Shown here in pieces: positions 1 to 10,657 of a DNA stretch of 64,000 bases. Position 1 is the stretch's first letter, and each line of letters starts with the position of its first letter. Location of the stretch: assembly GCA_026874595.1 (NCBI GenBank), contig CM049306.1, positions 22,985,019 to 23,049,018 on the forward strand, written 5' to 3'. The position numbers were made by a program, and so were the translations under genes. Source of the DNA: Sipunculus nudus (Eukaryota > Annelida > Sipuncula > Golfingiida > Sipunculidae). The notes beneath the pieces are model-generated. The model saw only the letters and a list, made by a program, of their open reading frames with translations. It ran no database searches and was not told the DNA's origin.

Positions 1-369
1 TTGAGAGCCAGAAAATGTTACATTTTCTTTAAACAGACCAACTGAAAGAGTGACCCGCTGGCACAGGGTAATTGCAACAACCGTTAACACTGGATAAGAG
101 GACAATGAGTGATGTTTAGTCTGAGGTATATATGTGGTGCACATCGACATATATATTGAGACACTGGCGGGAATTCTAACGCCTGGAGTAGCGGTTTTGT
201 TCGGTAACAGGGACCTTCCTACAATGTTTTTTTATTAATCTGGCTTGTAGGCAGTCTAATTCATGCCTTGCACTTTTCGTTATAAATGAATAGCATTACA
301 GCCGTACACTAAAGTACTCCTACAACAAGTCGACCATACATGCATTAATTGCTGTCTGAAGGTTTAATC

Positions 370-570
370 CTATATTACAAAGATCGCGCCTTGTAGGCTA
401 TGAAATGCTTTCCGACATGCACTAATTCTTGCCTCACAATGGTCCTTTGCACTATGGTTACTAACATTTGAACCAAGATATGACATTTTATCCACCGTCT
501 TCAGCAGCTTGTTCTGAATATACCATCTGGGCTCCTCACAGAACAGATTCTGCCCTCTATAATAGTACAT
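370..570 (-). pseudogene. LINE reverse transcriptase fragment (region after catalytic core)
   Basis: An open stretch of 66 codons reads ...KMSYLGSNVSNHS...EARISACRKAFHSLQG. The 'YLG' followed by 'ARI...RKAF.SL' pattern is typical of the segment downstream of the catalytic core in non-LTR retrotransposon reverse transcriptases. No YADD catalytic box and no start or end of a full element is seen, so this is a truncated relic. The reading breaks to the right (upstream on this strand). Family assignment below LINE level is not possible by eye. Confidence 0.5.
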
Positions 571-1294
571 TTTTTGGGTTAAATCGTAAACCGTTTAATG
601 TAGCAAAATGCACTGCAGATTTAATTCAGGCTAAGAGCTCATACCTTGGTTGTGAAACATGTAATGGCTCTTTAAAAATACACATCAGTTATTAATAATG
701 CAAGTAGCTAAATAGTCAATCAACACCCATGCCGTTATGTCCACTCAAGAAGCATTGTCTTATTTTTCACAGAGTATATATACATGCTAGATATTCAACC
801 ATGACCACCTAAGAGTGAAACAGGGCACGAGCTGTATGTATATTTGCCTTTTTTCATGCACACTTATATACTAGTAAATTATAAAATATGGGAGACCGAA
901 ACCTGTAAATATATGCCGCTGTAGACAATAGCATGGATATAATGTAAGCACCAGAAGCTGATCGGGGGGGGGGGGGGGGGGGTCCGGTCCCCCTTTTTTC
1001 ATCCGCCGCGACCATTGATATAAGGGTTGCAGACAAAATCTTGCGGCCTTGAACCCCCCCCCCCCCCTTTCTAATTCTTGACATTGGGACCTTTTTGAAG
1101 GTTTTTCATAGATCCTGTTTCATTTGACCCCCCCCCCCCCCCACACACACACTTTTCCTAAATCCTCGATCCGCCCCTGAGCACGGCCCTTGTTAAAATA
1201 TGCATTCTTAATGACCTTGCTTATATGCACGGACTTGTCCCTATATATGGTTCCGACCTGTTTGGCGCCACAGACCGTATACCGACATGGACTT
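571..1294. other. Intergenic, homopolymer G/C runs only
   Basis: No gene is seen. It holds a G run at 964-982 and C runs at 1054-1067 and 1128-1142 with flanking text (rcggatc, ccttgaacccc) that resembles 21140-21300, suggesting copies of one degenerate dispersed repeat. Confidence 0.4.
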
Positions 1295-1596
1295 CTATAC
1301 GCCAACGCCTGCACGATCACTTACAAACCAACAGGATACTTATGACAGCATTCGTTTACATCATCGTTGATTGTTGTGTGGTAAATTAAAGTGTATGATG
1401 ACTGTCGGTAAATGGAAATATTTTGTAACCAAAGAGTTCCCTTTTCTATACGCCAACGCCTGCACGATCACTTACAAACCAACAAGATACTTATGACAGC
1501 ATTCGTTTACATCATCGTTGATTGTTGTGTGGTAAATTAAAGTGTATGATGACTGTCAGTAAATGGAAATATTTTGTAACCAAAGAGTTCCCTTTT
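1295..1596. repeat. Tandem duplication, two ~151-bp copies
   Basis: The block starting ctatacgccaacgcc at 1295 recurs at 1446 and runs to aaagagttcccttt. Only a few differences are visible (caggata/caagata, cggta/cagta), so the duplication is recent. Confidence 0.9.
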
Positions 1597-1901
1597 CTTT
1601 TATTCTATGAGCAGAATCCCCTGGAATATCATTTATGTGAGGTCACCTTGGAAACCAAGGTCAAGGTCATGCAATACGAAATACCTCCATGCACGGCATC
1701 CTGTAATTATTGAAATATAAAAGACTGTCCAAGAAAACACTCATTGGCTCTGTGGAACGTGTTATATTTGGCGGATATGCAATATTAATATACAAATATA
1801 ATAAATTGAATTTTCTGCATAAATCTTTAGACTATAAATATTTGTATCTATATGTAATGTGTTCTCACTGATTTAAACATTATGGCTCGTGTATATATGT
1901 A

Positions 1902-1908
<7 letters not shown>

Positions 1909-1977
<69 letters not shown>
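1909..1977. repeat. (TA)n microsatellite
   Basis: Perfect alternating TA for about 68 bp, followed by non-repetitive sequence 1980-2205. Confidence 0.98.
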
Positions 1978-1978
<1 letters not shown>

Positions 1979-2206
1979 TCGGCTAACACGACGCGACCAC
2001 TTTCTGCGGTCATGGACTCATCTAATGTAAACCATGCATATATATCCTCCCGCCAACACGGTCATCCCGGTATAAGGACCAAGGACCACTTTGCGGTAAC
2101 GACACCAGATCATCATATGAATTTCTATAAATCCACAACTAGCCGTGGTAGATTTGAACACACCATCGAATATTTGAGAAAATTGAACACTCAATGTGTT
2201 TCCTGC

Positions 2207-2209
<3 letters not shown>

Positions 2210-2275
<66 letters not shown>
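2210..2275. repeat. (TA)n microsatellite with one CA interruption
   Basis: Alternating TA with a single 'aca' interruption near 2238. A stretch of 1.5 kb without recognisable features follows (2276-3793). Confidence 0.97.
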
Positions 2276-2278
<3 letters not shown>

Positions 2279-3790
2279 CGAGGTTAAATTTCGAGAAATT
2301 TCCTTTCATGATACTTATATACGAGTTTTTTTCCGCGATCTCACCATGCAGTCATCAAAACTTTAAAAGTTTTGAAATAAAAGGAAGTTATCCATGGGTA
2401 AATACCAATATAATCTTATATACTTATCCTGTTTTACTTTTCCAGAGTCTATCCACGTTGATTTAATAAAACTGCGCTAAGCGTGAAAAGCCGCCTATAT
2501 ATACTGGACGGTTTGACACATAATGAACCATCACGGAATGACAAGAACCTATAATCTCGGGACCAACCGATTCTAATGACACGTAAAAATCAAAATTACT
2601 TTCATTCCATGACCACAAACGTGCTCTTTCATGCATAGGCCGCTGAACTAAATACAATTTAAAAAGTATCCGTGTCATTTCAGAAGAACTGTTCGGGCTG
2701 ATTTGTTAAATTTGTATACGCTTCAAGATTTAAGGTGTAAATGGAATTTATATCATTTCAGTTATAAATGATCCAAAGCCAAATAATCATTCAGCCACTT
2801 CCTTATAAAACTATGAAGAGTCTGACTTTCAAGACAGAATCCATGAATAAAGGTTACAGTGTCCTAATGTCTGGTTCCCAAAGAACGAACAAGTTTCTGA
2901 GGAGATTTCAGCTGCTGACGCTAACAGTACATATAAACCTTCGAAACTTTATTTTTTGTATACATGAATTTTAAATAAAGTTATAATGATTATCTCTAAG
3001 CACTCATCATGACCCAGTTTGTGGCCTTCGGTGAAGTCTGTGGTATATAGGATTAAAATTCAGATACTGAAAGCTACAACTGTCTTGCCCTTAGTGCATT
3101 TTGTATTCGTAAGGACTTTCTTTGGCAGGAAATTTTAGATCGCCCAGACGTTAAATGGGTGTATTATAATATTTTTTAGGTAACGGTATTAACAAAAAAT
3201 AAAACTGCAGGCCTTTTGTAATGATATGGTGTCCAAATCTCCAACTGTAGAGCGGCTTCAGCAGAGCGCATGCCTCTGCCTGGGCCTACACATCTCCAAA
3301 CTTTCAACAGTATGATCATGTCACTAGAAGGATAAACAACTAAACAGACACGGATGAAAACAAAACCTCCTTGGCGGGTAATAAGTAAAGAACACGGGTC
3401 ACCAAGACCCTACTATGCTATGACGGTTATCCAGTTATATGTGTCCAGAAAATCCGCTGCTGTGATACTTGAGATTTCCTGGTCGCTGGGAAGCTTCCAT
3501 AACTCAGCATGGGGTACACTTGTACTTAAAGCCTATAGCTATAAATAACAAATAGACGCCCAGTACGATGCAGGTTTATATGACAGAGCCAGATTATCAG
3601 GTCATTACTATATCGTATCAGCTGATCTTGATAGCCCACATGATCACTCACGCGATGTTTTCATTTTATACTTTATGACACTGGCATAAATAGATGTGAG
3701 GCGTGGAGCTTTAGATCTGAAAGTGAAATGGAAAATCACTGATAGAACAAGAGCTGTTTACACTGCCACTGGAAGCCAGGCCCAAGAGAT

Positions 3791-3793
<3 letters not shown>
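2276..3793. other. Intergenic, nothing recognised
   Basis: Only short unconnected open frames are seen, none resembling a protein family, and there is no tandem structure. Confidence 0.5.

Positions 3794-3878
<85 letters not shown>
3794..3878. repeat. (TA)n microsatellite
   Basis: Perfect TA dinucleotide tract of about 84 bp. Spurious Tyr-Ile ORFs across it on both strands are not genes. Confidence 0.98.
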
Positions 3879-3881
<3 letters not shown>

Positions 3882-4261
3882 TTCCCAAAACCGATGCTGG
3901 AGTGGTCATATTACCAGGAATCTTTGAAAAGATGGGGGGGGGGATGTCTGTTACTCTAGTTTGACAGACAGTTTTGTACAGCGCACCAGACCGTGCAGAC
4001 ACCGTCGCCAGACGACCTGAAGCAGACAATCGTGTTGCGTGTCACTTGAAGATTTCTTAATTGTTTCCTTACGTGAAAATCTACGCATAATGTAGGATTG
4101 TCACAATGCACCCGAGGCGGAGTTTGCCCTTAACAACCTGGTAAACAGAACAATACAACCTTAATGCCAAACATCATCATCATAATGTTTTTAAATACCC
4201 ATCCATTACAGCCTAAACTGAAAAAAAAACCCTACATAACCCAAGATTATAAATTGTACCC

Positions 4262-5292
4262 CATGAATGAATGAATGAATATTTTATTCAGAAATATAAG
4301 GCCTCGGGCCCATAGTTCCATATGTGCATATATCACATGTAGAAAAACAAAATAGACAATGTTTTCAAACTTGAAAAACAACATCACAAAGATAAAAGAA
4401 ATGAAATAATAAACAAATGATAATATATGATATATGCATTCCAAAATATTAACAAACAAAAAAAAAGATCATCATGTAGAGGTCATTTCAACCATATATA
4501 TAAATATACATAAATATACGGTTCTCATAAGATTAATAAATATGAAAAAGTTAATAATTACACATATATGCATGTGTATACACATATTCTCAATACATAT
4601 ACATGCATAACTACATATTAAGCCATATGTAATCATAAAATATATTTTATAAATACAAATATATCTTTATTAATATAATTTAAAATAAAACTTTACATAT
4701 TGAACACTTTTAATGTGGACAATTTACTTAAATTTTAATATGCATATATAATAATATCTAAATATTGTACTACTCAGCTACCCAAGGACTCGTTCACAGC
4801 TTCCTGCAGATGGTCCGCATGATAAACTTGCAAAGGTGGCCAAGTAGTACCAAATAGTATTGTATCTCAATTGTTTTTATCCATATATATATAATACACA
4901 TACATACATATATATACACACATTATATATATATATATATTATTTTTACTTGATCAAAATTTACATAGTTTTATTCATATATTAATATTTATAACCAGAG
5001 TAAACAAGTGACCGTTCAACTATTTCATATGGATAATCTGATTAATTTAGTTATTAACTAATGAATTTTTTCTCTTTTTGAAGGCATAGTGTACAAATGC
5101 TGCTAAACTATTAATAACATCAGTATTTTTACTTGACATAAGAGATATAAAAGAAAATCTGCCAAATTTAGAAAGGTAAATATCTCTTAGTTCATTGTAT
5201 AAAGGACATTTCATTATGAAATGATATTCATTTTCTACTATAGATTCTCCAAGTTTCAAACAATAAATACAGATTCTTTGTACCCCATCCAT
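4262..5292 (-). pseudogene. 5'-truncated LINE: RT C-terminal zinc knuckle to (ATTC)n tail
   Basis: On the - strand, 5292-5047 encodes 81 residues with a C-x2-C-x12-H-x4-C motif (CIYC...EYHFIMKCP) followed by YNELR and LMSS. This is the zinc-knuckle segment at the C-terminus of many LINE reverse transcriptases. About 770 bp of AT-rich sequence follows, ending in GGCCCGAGGCCTTATA, an AATAAA and a short (ATTC)n tail at 4263-4281. A simple-repeat tail is usual for CR1/L2-like LINE 3' ends. A stop codon lies just upstream of the open stretch, so only the 3' end of an insertion remains. Confidence 0.6.
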
Positions 5293-5812
5293 ATATTAAA
5301 ACATAATCTGCATGACTTATATAGCTGTAAGTGCTATATGCTATTATAAGCTATACGTTTTACAAGGAATCAGACTATATATCATGAATAGACCGGCAGG
5401 ATCCAATAGATAAAAATATATAGTTTATTATCAGACCATGGTCACGTATTTTTTTTCTCTCTCTCTATCTCAGATGTGTATATATACTTGACATATCCAA
5501 TCCCATACTGACTGTACATCCGGTATATCCCGTCAGGTGAGAAAAAAAAATAAACACTGGTACGTGGCGCGCCTGGACCCGTGTGCACCTCGGCGTTCAT
5601 CGTGTGCCATGCATAAGTGAAGTACGATCACGGTCTCACGTGCCCTACTTATATGCCATGAGCTCATGAATTCAGCAATAACACTTATTTAAATACATGT
5701 ACCCAGAATTGAGTCACAAGGGTGTGGGATAGGTGTAGGTGGCTACATATCTATAGCACTGGGTACTCGCGGCATTTAAACCATTACTGCATAGAGGGGA
5801 CTTGAAATTTGC

Positions 5813-5818
<6 letters not shown>
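5293..5818. other. Intergenic, nothing recognised
   Basis: AT-rich unique sequence with a short GC-richer patch near 5560-5640. No conserved coding. Confidence 0.4.
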
Positions 5819-5903
<85 letters not shown>

Positions 5904-5913
5904 GGGGGGGGGG
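5819..5913. repeat. Compound (TA)n(GA)n(G)n microsatellite
   Basis: TA tract 5819-5866, GA tract to about 5897, then a G run near 5905-5913. Confidence 0.97.
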
Positions 5914-6920
5914 GACTCCTTCCTTTGGTTCGATTTTCTGACATTAAACATACTGGATATTTATTTTCACTTTTAAAGATTTCCATGAAATTTATAAGCA
6001 AACAAACTCAGTAATAACTGTTAAAAATTTCATAAAAATTCACTGGAAATATGATTTCAAGTGTCAGACTTGCCTTGTTCATATTCATTATAGATATATA
6101 GACGGATGTAATATACATTGAGTACAACATACCCATTTTGCTTGTTTAAAAAAAACTTTTTTGTATATATAAAGTGTTTAATTAATTGAGGTTATTACAC
6201 GTGACGGTGTATATACCCTATCATAAATGAATACTTAGAGATCAGATCTGCCACAACGCACTGGTTACCATGACGTTCACGCGCACCGGTTAGTGCATGC
6301 ATGTCCTGTATATCTGGGCATGACCGCAAGGGAATGCACCCGCACGTAGGCCATAACAGTCTTGAAGGGTAAATAATCTCCAGGCCTACCAAGAACGAAA
6401 ACCCTCCACCCGACTCAACCCATAACATCCATCTGTTGCACATACAGATTTATAGAGCAAATCCTCTAGGTTAGCTATATATATCAAGTGAGACCAAATA
6501 ATTTACCCGCTCATCACCAACTTGCCCACAGCCTGACATAAATTTCACTATGGGCACGCGTTTTGGGTTGTATTGTTTTTAGCGCAAGTCTGTATATTAT
6601 TCCATTGGCTTCTCTGGCGATCACACAGCTATTGCAGGCTTCTAATGTACTATAGTATGTTTTATTAACTCGGGCTTGAAAAAAAAAAAAAATCTGCCGA
6701 ACCTGCGCCGCAGCCCCCTGCATGCACCCCTTACCATTTTTCATCCCACTGCAGGTCCCACTGTATTAACAGTCACATGTTACTGATACTGATATATGAG
6801 ACACGTGACAGTCAGTCGGCTAATGTTCATGCCTTTGGATTTGGATAGTGTGTACAGCTTTTCTGCATAAAGGAACTGTTCCACACTGTATATATAGCAA
6901 TGTTTTTTTCCCATAATTTA

Positions 6921-6923
<3 letters not shown>
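5914..6923. other. Intergenic, nothing recognised
   Basis: Unique sequence with an A run near 6679-6690. No supported gene. Confidence 0.4.

Positions 6924-6994
<71 letters not shown>
6924..6994. repeat. (TA)n microsatellite
   Basis: Perfect TA tract of about 70 bp. Confidence 0.98.
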
Positions 6995-6997
<3 letters not shown>

Positions 6998-7396
6998 CAA
7001 CCTCGTTACTTGTAGTACTTGCTGTACAAATATAGTATATTATACACACACTTGTAATGTTGACATATTATTTATATCATGTCTTAACTGTGACCTTGTT
7101 ATTGCACAGTGTTGGTCAGTTTTACATATTTACTCATGTCAAGTCCTTCGTTTGCACATGTGGACCCGGCCCGGGACCACAACACACACGCGATGTAGGT
7201 CGATATACCTTGAACACACGTGACGACGTAACACGTGCATGGCGACCGAGTTTAAAAAGGATTCAAACACCCACGCAACTCATAACACCGTATAAAGAAA
7301 TAACGGTACATTTATATTCACTCAGCTTCACGGTCAGATTCACCATATACTAAATCACATTTGCACGGTTACACTGTATTCAGTCAATTCACCTAA

Positions 7397-7400
<4 letters not shown>

Positions 7401-7442
<42 letters not shown>
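7401..7442. repeat. (TA)n microsatellite
   Basis: Perfect TA tract of about 42 bp. The following 7443-7987 holds nothing recognised. Confidence 0.97.
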
Positions 7443-7446
<4 letters not shown>

Positions 7447-7987
7447 AAGCCTATAGCCATATGGGCCAAAAGCTGAACAACTGTCCGCTATGCAGGTTAT
7501 TCATTTTTTATCCGGAAATTTTCCACAGAAGTCTAAAAAAGATGCAACTTTATACGGACTGACAGTGTCGGATTAACATAGCATATATAGCAAAAGTAGC
7601 AAATGCTACGCATTGTAATATACTTATATCACATAATCATACAACTAATCCGACTTCATCACTGGTGAAAGTATGCCTGAAGCACAGGGCCCCTGAAATT
7701 TAAACATTTACCACTTTAAACATAAAAATAATTCATGTATATGTCTGGTGAAAGGTTGGTGTTATTTTCTTGACATAGTAATCAGCTGAATTAACCAGTT
7801 CTACCAGTGGTATAGATCAAAGGACAACAGGTGTCAGGCCTTCACATGAATACATGTGCAGGAGTAGAACTCTATTCGTACTTAGTACTCAATTAAAGAA
7901 AGTGAACCAGAATTCTTCATTTTGTTTATACATTTTGCAATTCGAAATTTTCTCCACGGTGTGGAGTTAAGGTACACTACCACTTCC

Positions 7988-8014
7988 AATCTCTCTCTCT
8001 CTCTCTCTCTCTCG

Positions 8015-8067
<53 letters not shown>
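7988..8067. repeat. Compound (CT)n(TA)n microsatellite
   Basis: CT tract 7988-8013 followed by TA tract 8018-8067, directly abutting the left end of the next element. Confidence 0.97.
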
Positions 8068-8071
<4 letters not shown>

Positions 8072-8074
<3 letters not shown>

Positions 8075-9094
8075 TAAAAAAACAGATAGGTTGAATCAAC
8101 CAAAAAATTGGTTGATTCCAACCAATTAAATTGGTCAAAATATGTCAAAATAATTTATTGTTTAGAACAACCAATTTATTTTGGTCGTAATCAAACACCA
8201 GGTATTGGTCGAATCAATCTAAAAATTGGTCAGAGCAACCAACACAGCTGATCATTTAAACCAACAAAATTGGTCAGTTTGACCAAAATAATTTGGTTAT
8301 TCTCAACCAATGTACTTTGGTTGAGGTCAACCAAAACAAATGGGTTAAATCAAATAACAAATTGGTCACATGAACCAATTCAAATTGGTCAGAGCAGTGG
8401 ACCGTTTATGTGTACACTGCTACTTTTAGTACCCTTTTCAGTTGTTTTATTCTTCAGATCGATTCAGAGTCTTCTTGTAAGTCCTTTAGTTTCGAGTTGC
8501 TCTGGTGTGGGTTTCAAGGGGAAACACCTATTCCGCCGGGTGGAGTCGAACCTGAGACCGCTCACATACAAATCCGACGTTTTGCCCCTCAGCCATTGAA
8601 GCTTGCATCTCTCGCTTCTGATTTGGAGCACTTTAGGGTCTGATGTTAAAACTGACCAATCGGTTTGGTCAGTGCTTGACCAATCAGTTGGTAAAATAAC
8701 CAATATGTTGATAAAATTAACCAATTTTAAACTCAACCAAGAAAAATGGTTAAATATATGCAACCATAAATGACCAATGAGTTTGGTTACAAGTTGGTTG
8801 AAATTACCAATGTGTTGGTTAAATCAACCAATATCATCTCAAACAACCAAATTGGTCATATATGTGTGCTAAAGTAACCAATATTTTGGTTATCAATTGA
8901 CCAATATATTGGTTAAACCTACATACAGTATTTTTATTCTGTTAACCAATAAAAATTGGTCAAAACAACCAACTGGTTTGGTTATAGTACTTTAGCAATG
9001 CATTGGTTAAGATAAACAATATCTTGGTTAAAACAACCAAAACTGGCTTAACCAATTAAATTGGTTATATATTTAACCAATCTGTTTTTTAGTG
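8072..9094. mobile_element. TIR element (MITE-like) built of TTGGT/ACCAA motifs
   Basis: Left end cattaaaaaaacagatagg (8072) and the reverse complement of the right end (cactaaaaaacagattgg, ending 9094) match except for a 1-bp indel and two changes, giving ~20-bp terminal inverted repeats in TA-rich flanks. The interior, apart from about 8398-8645, is a lattice of TTGGT and ACCAA pentamers in alternating orientation every ~10-35 bp. It can therefore fold extensively on itself. No transposase is encoded, so the superfamily is unknown. Confidence 0.7.
8480..8603 (-). repeat. tRNA-like (SINE-head-like) insert with Pol III A and B boxes
   Basis: On the - strand a B box GGTTCGACTCC (8552-8542) lies 43 nt after an A-box-like TGGCTGAGGGG (8595-8585), which is normal tRNA spacing. 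The surrounding ~245 bp lacks the TTGGT motifs of the host element, so it looks inserted. No clover-leaf was computed and no clear SINE tail is seen. It could be a tRNA pseudogene or a SINE fragment. Confidence 0.5.
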
Positions 9095-9105
9095 TATATA
9101 TTCAA

Positions 9106-9727
9106 GCAATGCGGTTTACCATTTCAGACACAGAGTATAGCAAGAAACTGAAGAATCTGACAGAATACGATGATTATCACCAACAAACGAGCGAAATAGA
9201 GCGTTTGACGATTTCGCTGGTCTCAGTACCATTGATCTATAGTCGCAGAAACACAAACGCATCCTCAAGTGTTCAAAAGCCAATTATTGACAACTTGCTG
9301 TCCGCTCTTCCAAAACGCCAGGCTACGTATAGGCCTAATTACATAAATCAACGTATACATGTTATTTGATTAATTCCTGCATAATTTACAGGCGTTTACA
9401 CCTGGTAGAATTATCTGGAGATCATCATATCTTATATATCCGGAAGACTTAGAAGAATGTCTTATGGAGGAATTTGTTAGGTTCACTGAACTGGTTATAA
9501 ATGATATAGCTTTTCATATCGGCGCCAAACAAGACGTAATTCACTTTCAGTTGTATCAGCTGATCACTGATAATTCTTTGGCTTCTTGTTTTCATGGTGT
9601 AGAAAATACCTTTCGCAAACTAATATATTTATCAATTATGTTTACCAACAGCAGTCGGGAACGAACCTTTACAAAACTGAAAAGGATAAGAAATGAACTA
9701 ATTAAGGAGTATAACATGGATCAATAA
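9106..9727 (+). pseudogene. hAT transposase C-terminal relic
   Basis: The frame open through 9391-9727 reads ...YPEDLEECLMEEFVRFTEL... and ends with ...RERTFTKLKRIRNEL, matching the layout of the hAT dimerisation domain (canonical ERSFS.L.RIK..LR). A candidate splice acceptor (aatttacag) lies at 9382-9390. Upstream, the open frame 9106-9369 contains IDNLLSALPKR...Y, which fits the linker before that domain in ZMYM-like hAT transposases. The DDE catalytic region is absent and the protein stops right after the dimerisation motif, so this is a truncated relic. No hAT terminal repeats were found around it. Confidence 0.6.
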
Positions 9728-9817
9728 TAATAATAATAATAATAATAATGAAAAAATATAATAATAAAAACTATAAAATAAAATAAAACAATTATATGAT
9801 ATGGAAAACAGCTATTA

Positions 9818-9894
<77 letters not shown>
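9723..9894. repeat. (ATA)n and interrupted (TA)n microsatellites
   Basis: A trinucleotide tract at 9723-9749 and a TA tract at 9821-9894 with one 'gc' interruption. This is the last of the long TA tracts. None of this size occurs in the remaining 54 kb. Confidence 0.95.
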
Positions 9895-9897
<3 letters not shown>

Positions 9898-10099
9898 GCC
9901 TATATTAAATATGTTAATACTGCATACAAGTATTTAGAATATATCTAAAAGATAGCATAGACTGTTAATAAAACTGTACATATACGTGTTTATGTGATGA
10001 CAAGCAGGCGACAGGTGCAGGTCGAGCTTGAACCCACAAGCCTCGCCGATTTCAATGTCAACAAACAAACAGGGTCCACGTGGCAGTTGTTTTTCATCT

Positions 10100-10335
10100 T
10101 GATTGGCAGGTGAGTCGATTCTCACCCAACAAGCCTGACGTCACCGTCACGTGACTAACGTGCTTGCAAACAAACCGAGTCGACACTGCCACTCAGGAAA
10201 GTCTCCGAAATTTGAGTCAATTTAGTGATAAAATAAAGGTTCGGGTTGTGCAGCGCGTCATTAGTTCATGCAAGGGAGCAACTGAGTCAAAAATACGGGC
10301 CAGACACGAAGTGTCAACTTATTAAAAAGCAGAAA
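10100..10335 (+). promoter_or_regulatory. PDCD4: Putative PDCD4 promoter and 5' UTR
   Basis: About 190 bp upstream of the start codon are a perfect CRE palindrome TGACGTCA (10136-10143) and an E-box CACGTG inside GTCACGTGAC (10148-10153). An inverted CCAAT (ATTGG) lies near 10102. The stretch is richer in CpG than its surroundings. No TATA box is obvious and the transcription start is unknown. CREB/ATF and MYC/USF-type binding is inferred from motif matches only. Confidence 0.5.
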
Positions 10336-10657
10336 ATGGCAGCGGAAATGGAGAGACCCTCGCTGGCTGATTATGACCAAGATGGCGAATCTCTGATGAA
10401 TGGAAACGTGCTCACATGTAACGAGCTGAACCACAACCTCCCGCTGAAAGAAAACAGAATTATTCGTAAAGCCAAGCGGCCTTCTAAGCAGCTGCAACTA
10501 GCGAAAGAAGTCCTGGTGGAAACGGATGGAACTGTTGACGGAGAACTGAAGGCTGTTTTGCCAAACGGTGGCACAGCGGTGGGAGGACAGCGTATTCCGT
10601 TCTCGAGAAACAGCCGCAAATCACGAAACGCCAAGGGCCGAGGCCTTCCTAAGAAAG
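10336..10657 (+). CDS. PDCD4: PDCD4 coding exon 1 (residues 1-107 plus one base)
   Basis: Starts MAAEMERPSL and ends GRGLPKK, followed by donor gtacgc. It encodes the poorly conserved N-terminal region, rich in Lys/Arg (RKAKRPSK, SRNSRKSRNAKGR), which in the family binds RNA. The canonical beta-TrCP degron DSGxxS of vertebrate PDCD4 is not visible in it. The frame is also open upstream to 10246 but without an ATG. Confidence 0.93.

Noticed and set aside
1889-2466. Long Tyr-Ile repeat ORFs here and at 3696-4029, 5714-6001 and 6900-7223
   Set aside because: They are translations of (TA)n microsatellites; no protein context or start signals.
10246-10335. Upstream extension of PDCD4 exon 1 coding
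   Set aside because: The frame is open but begins with TTG, with no in-frame ATG before 10336; treated as 5' UTR.
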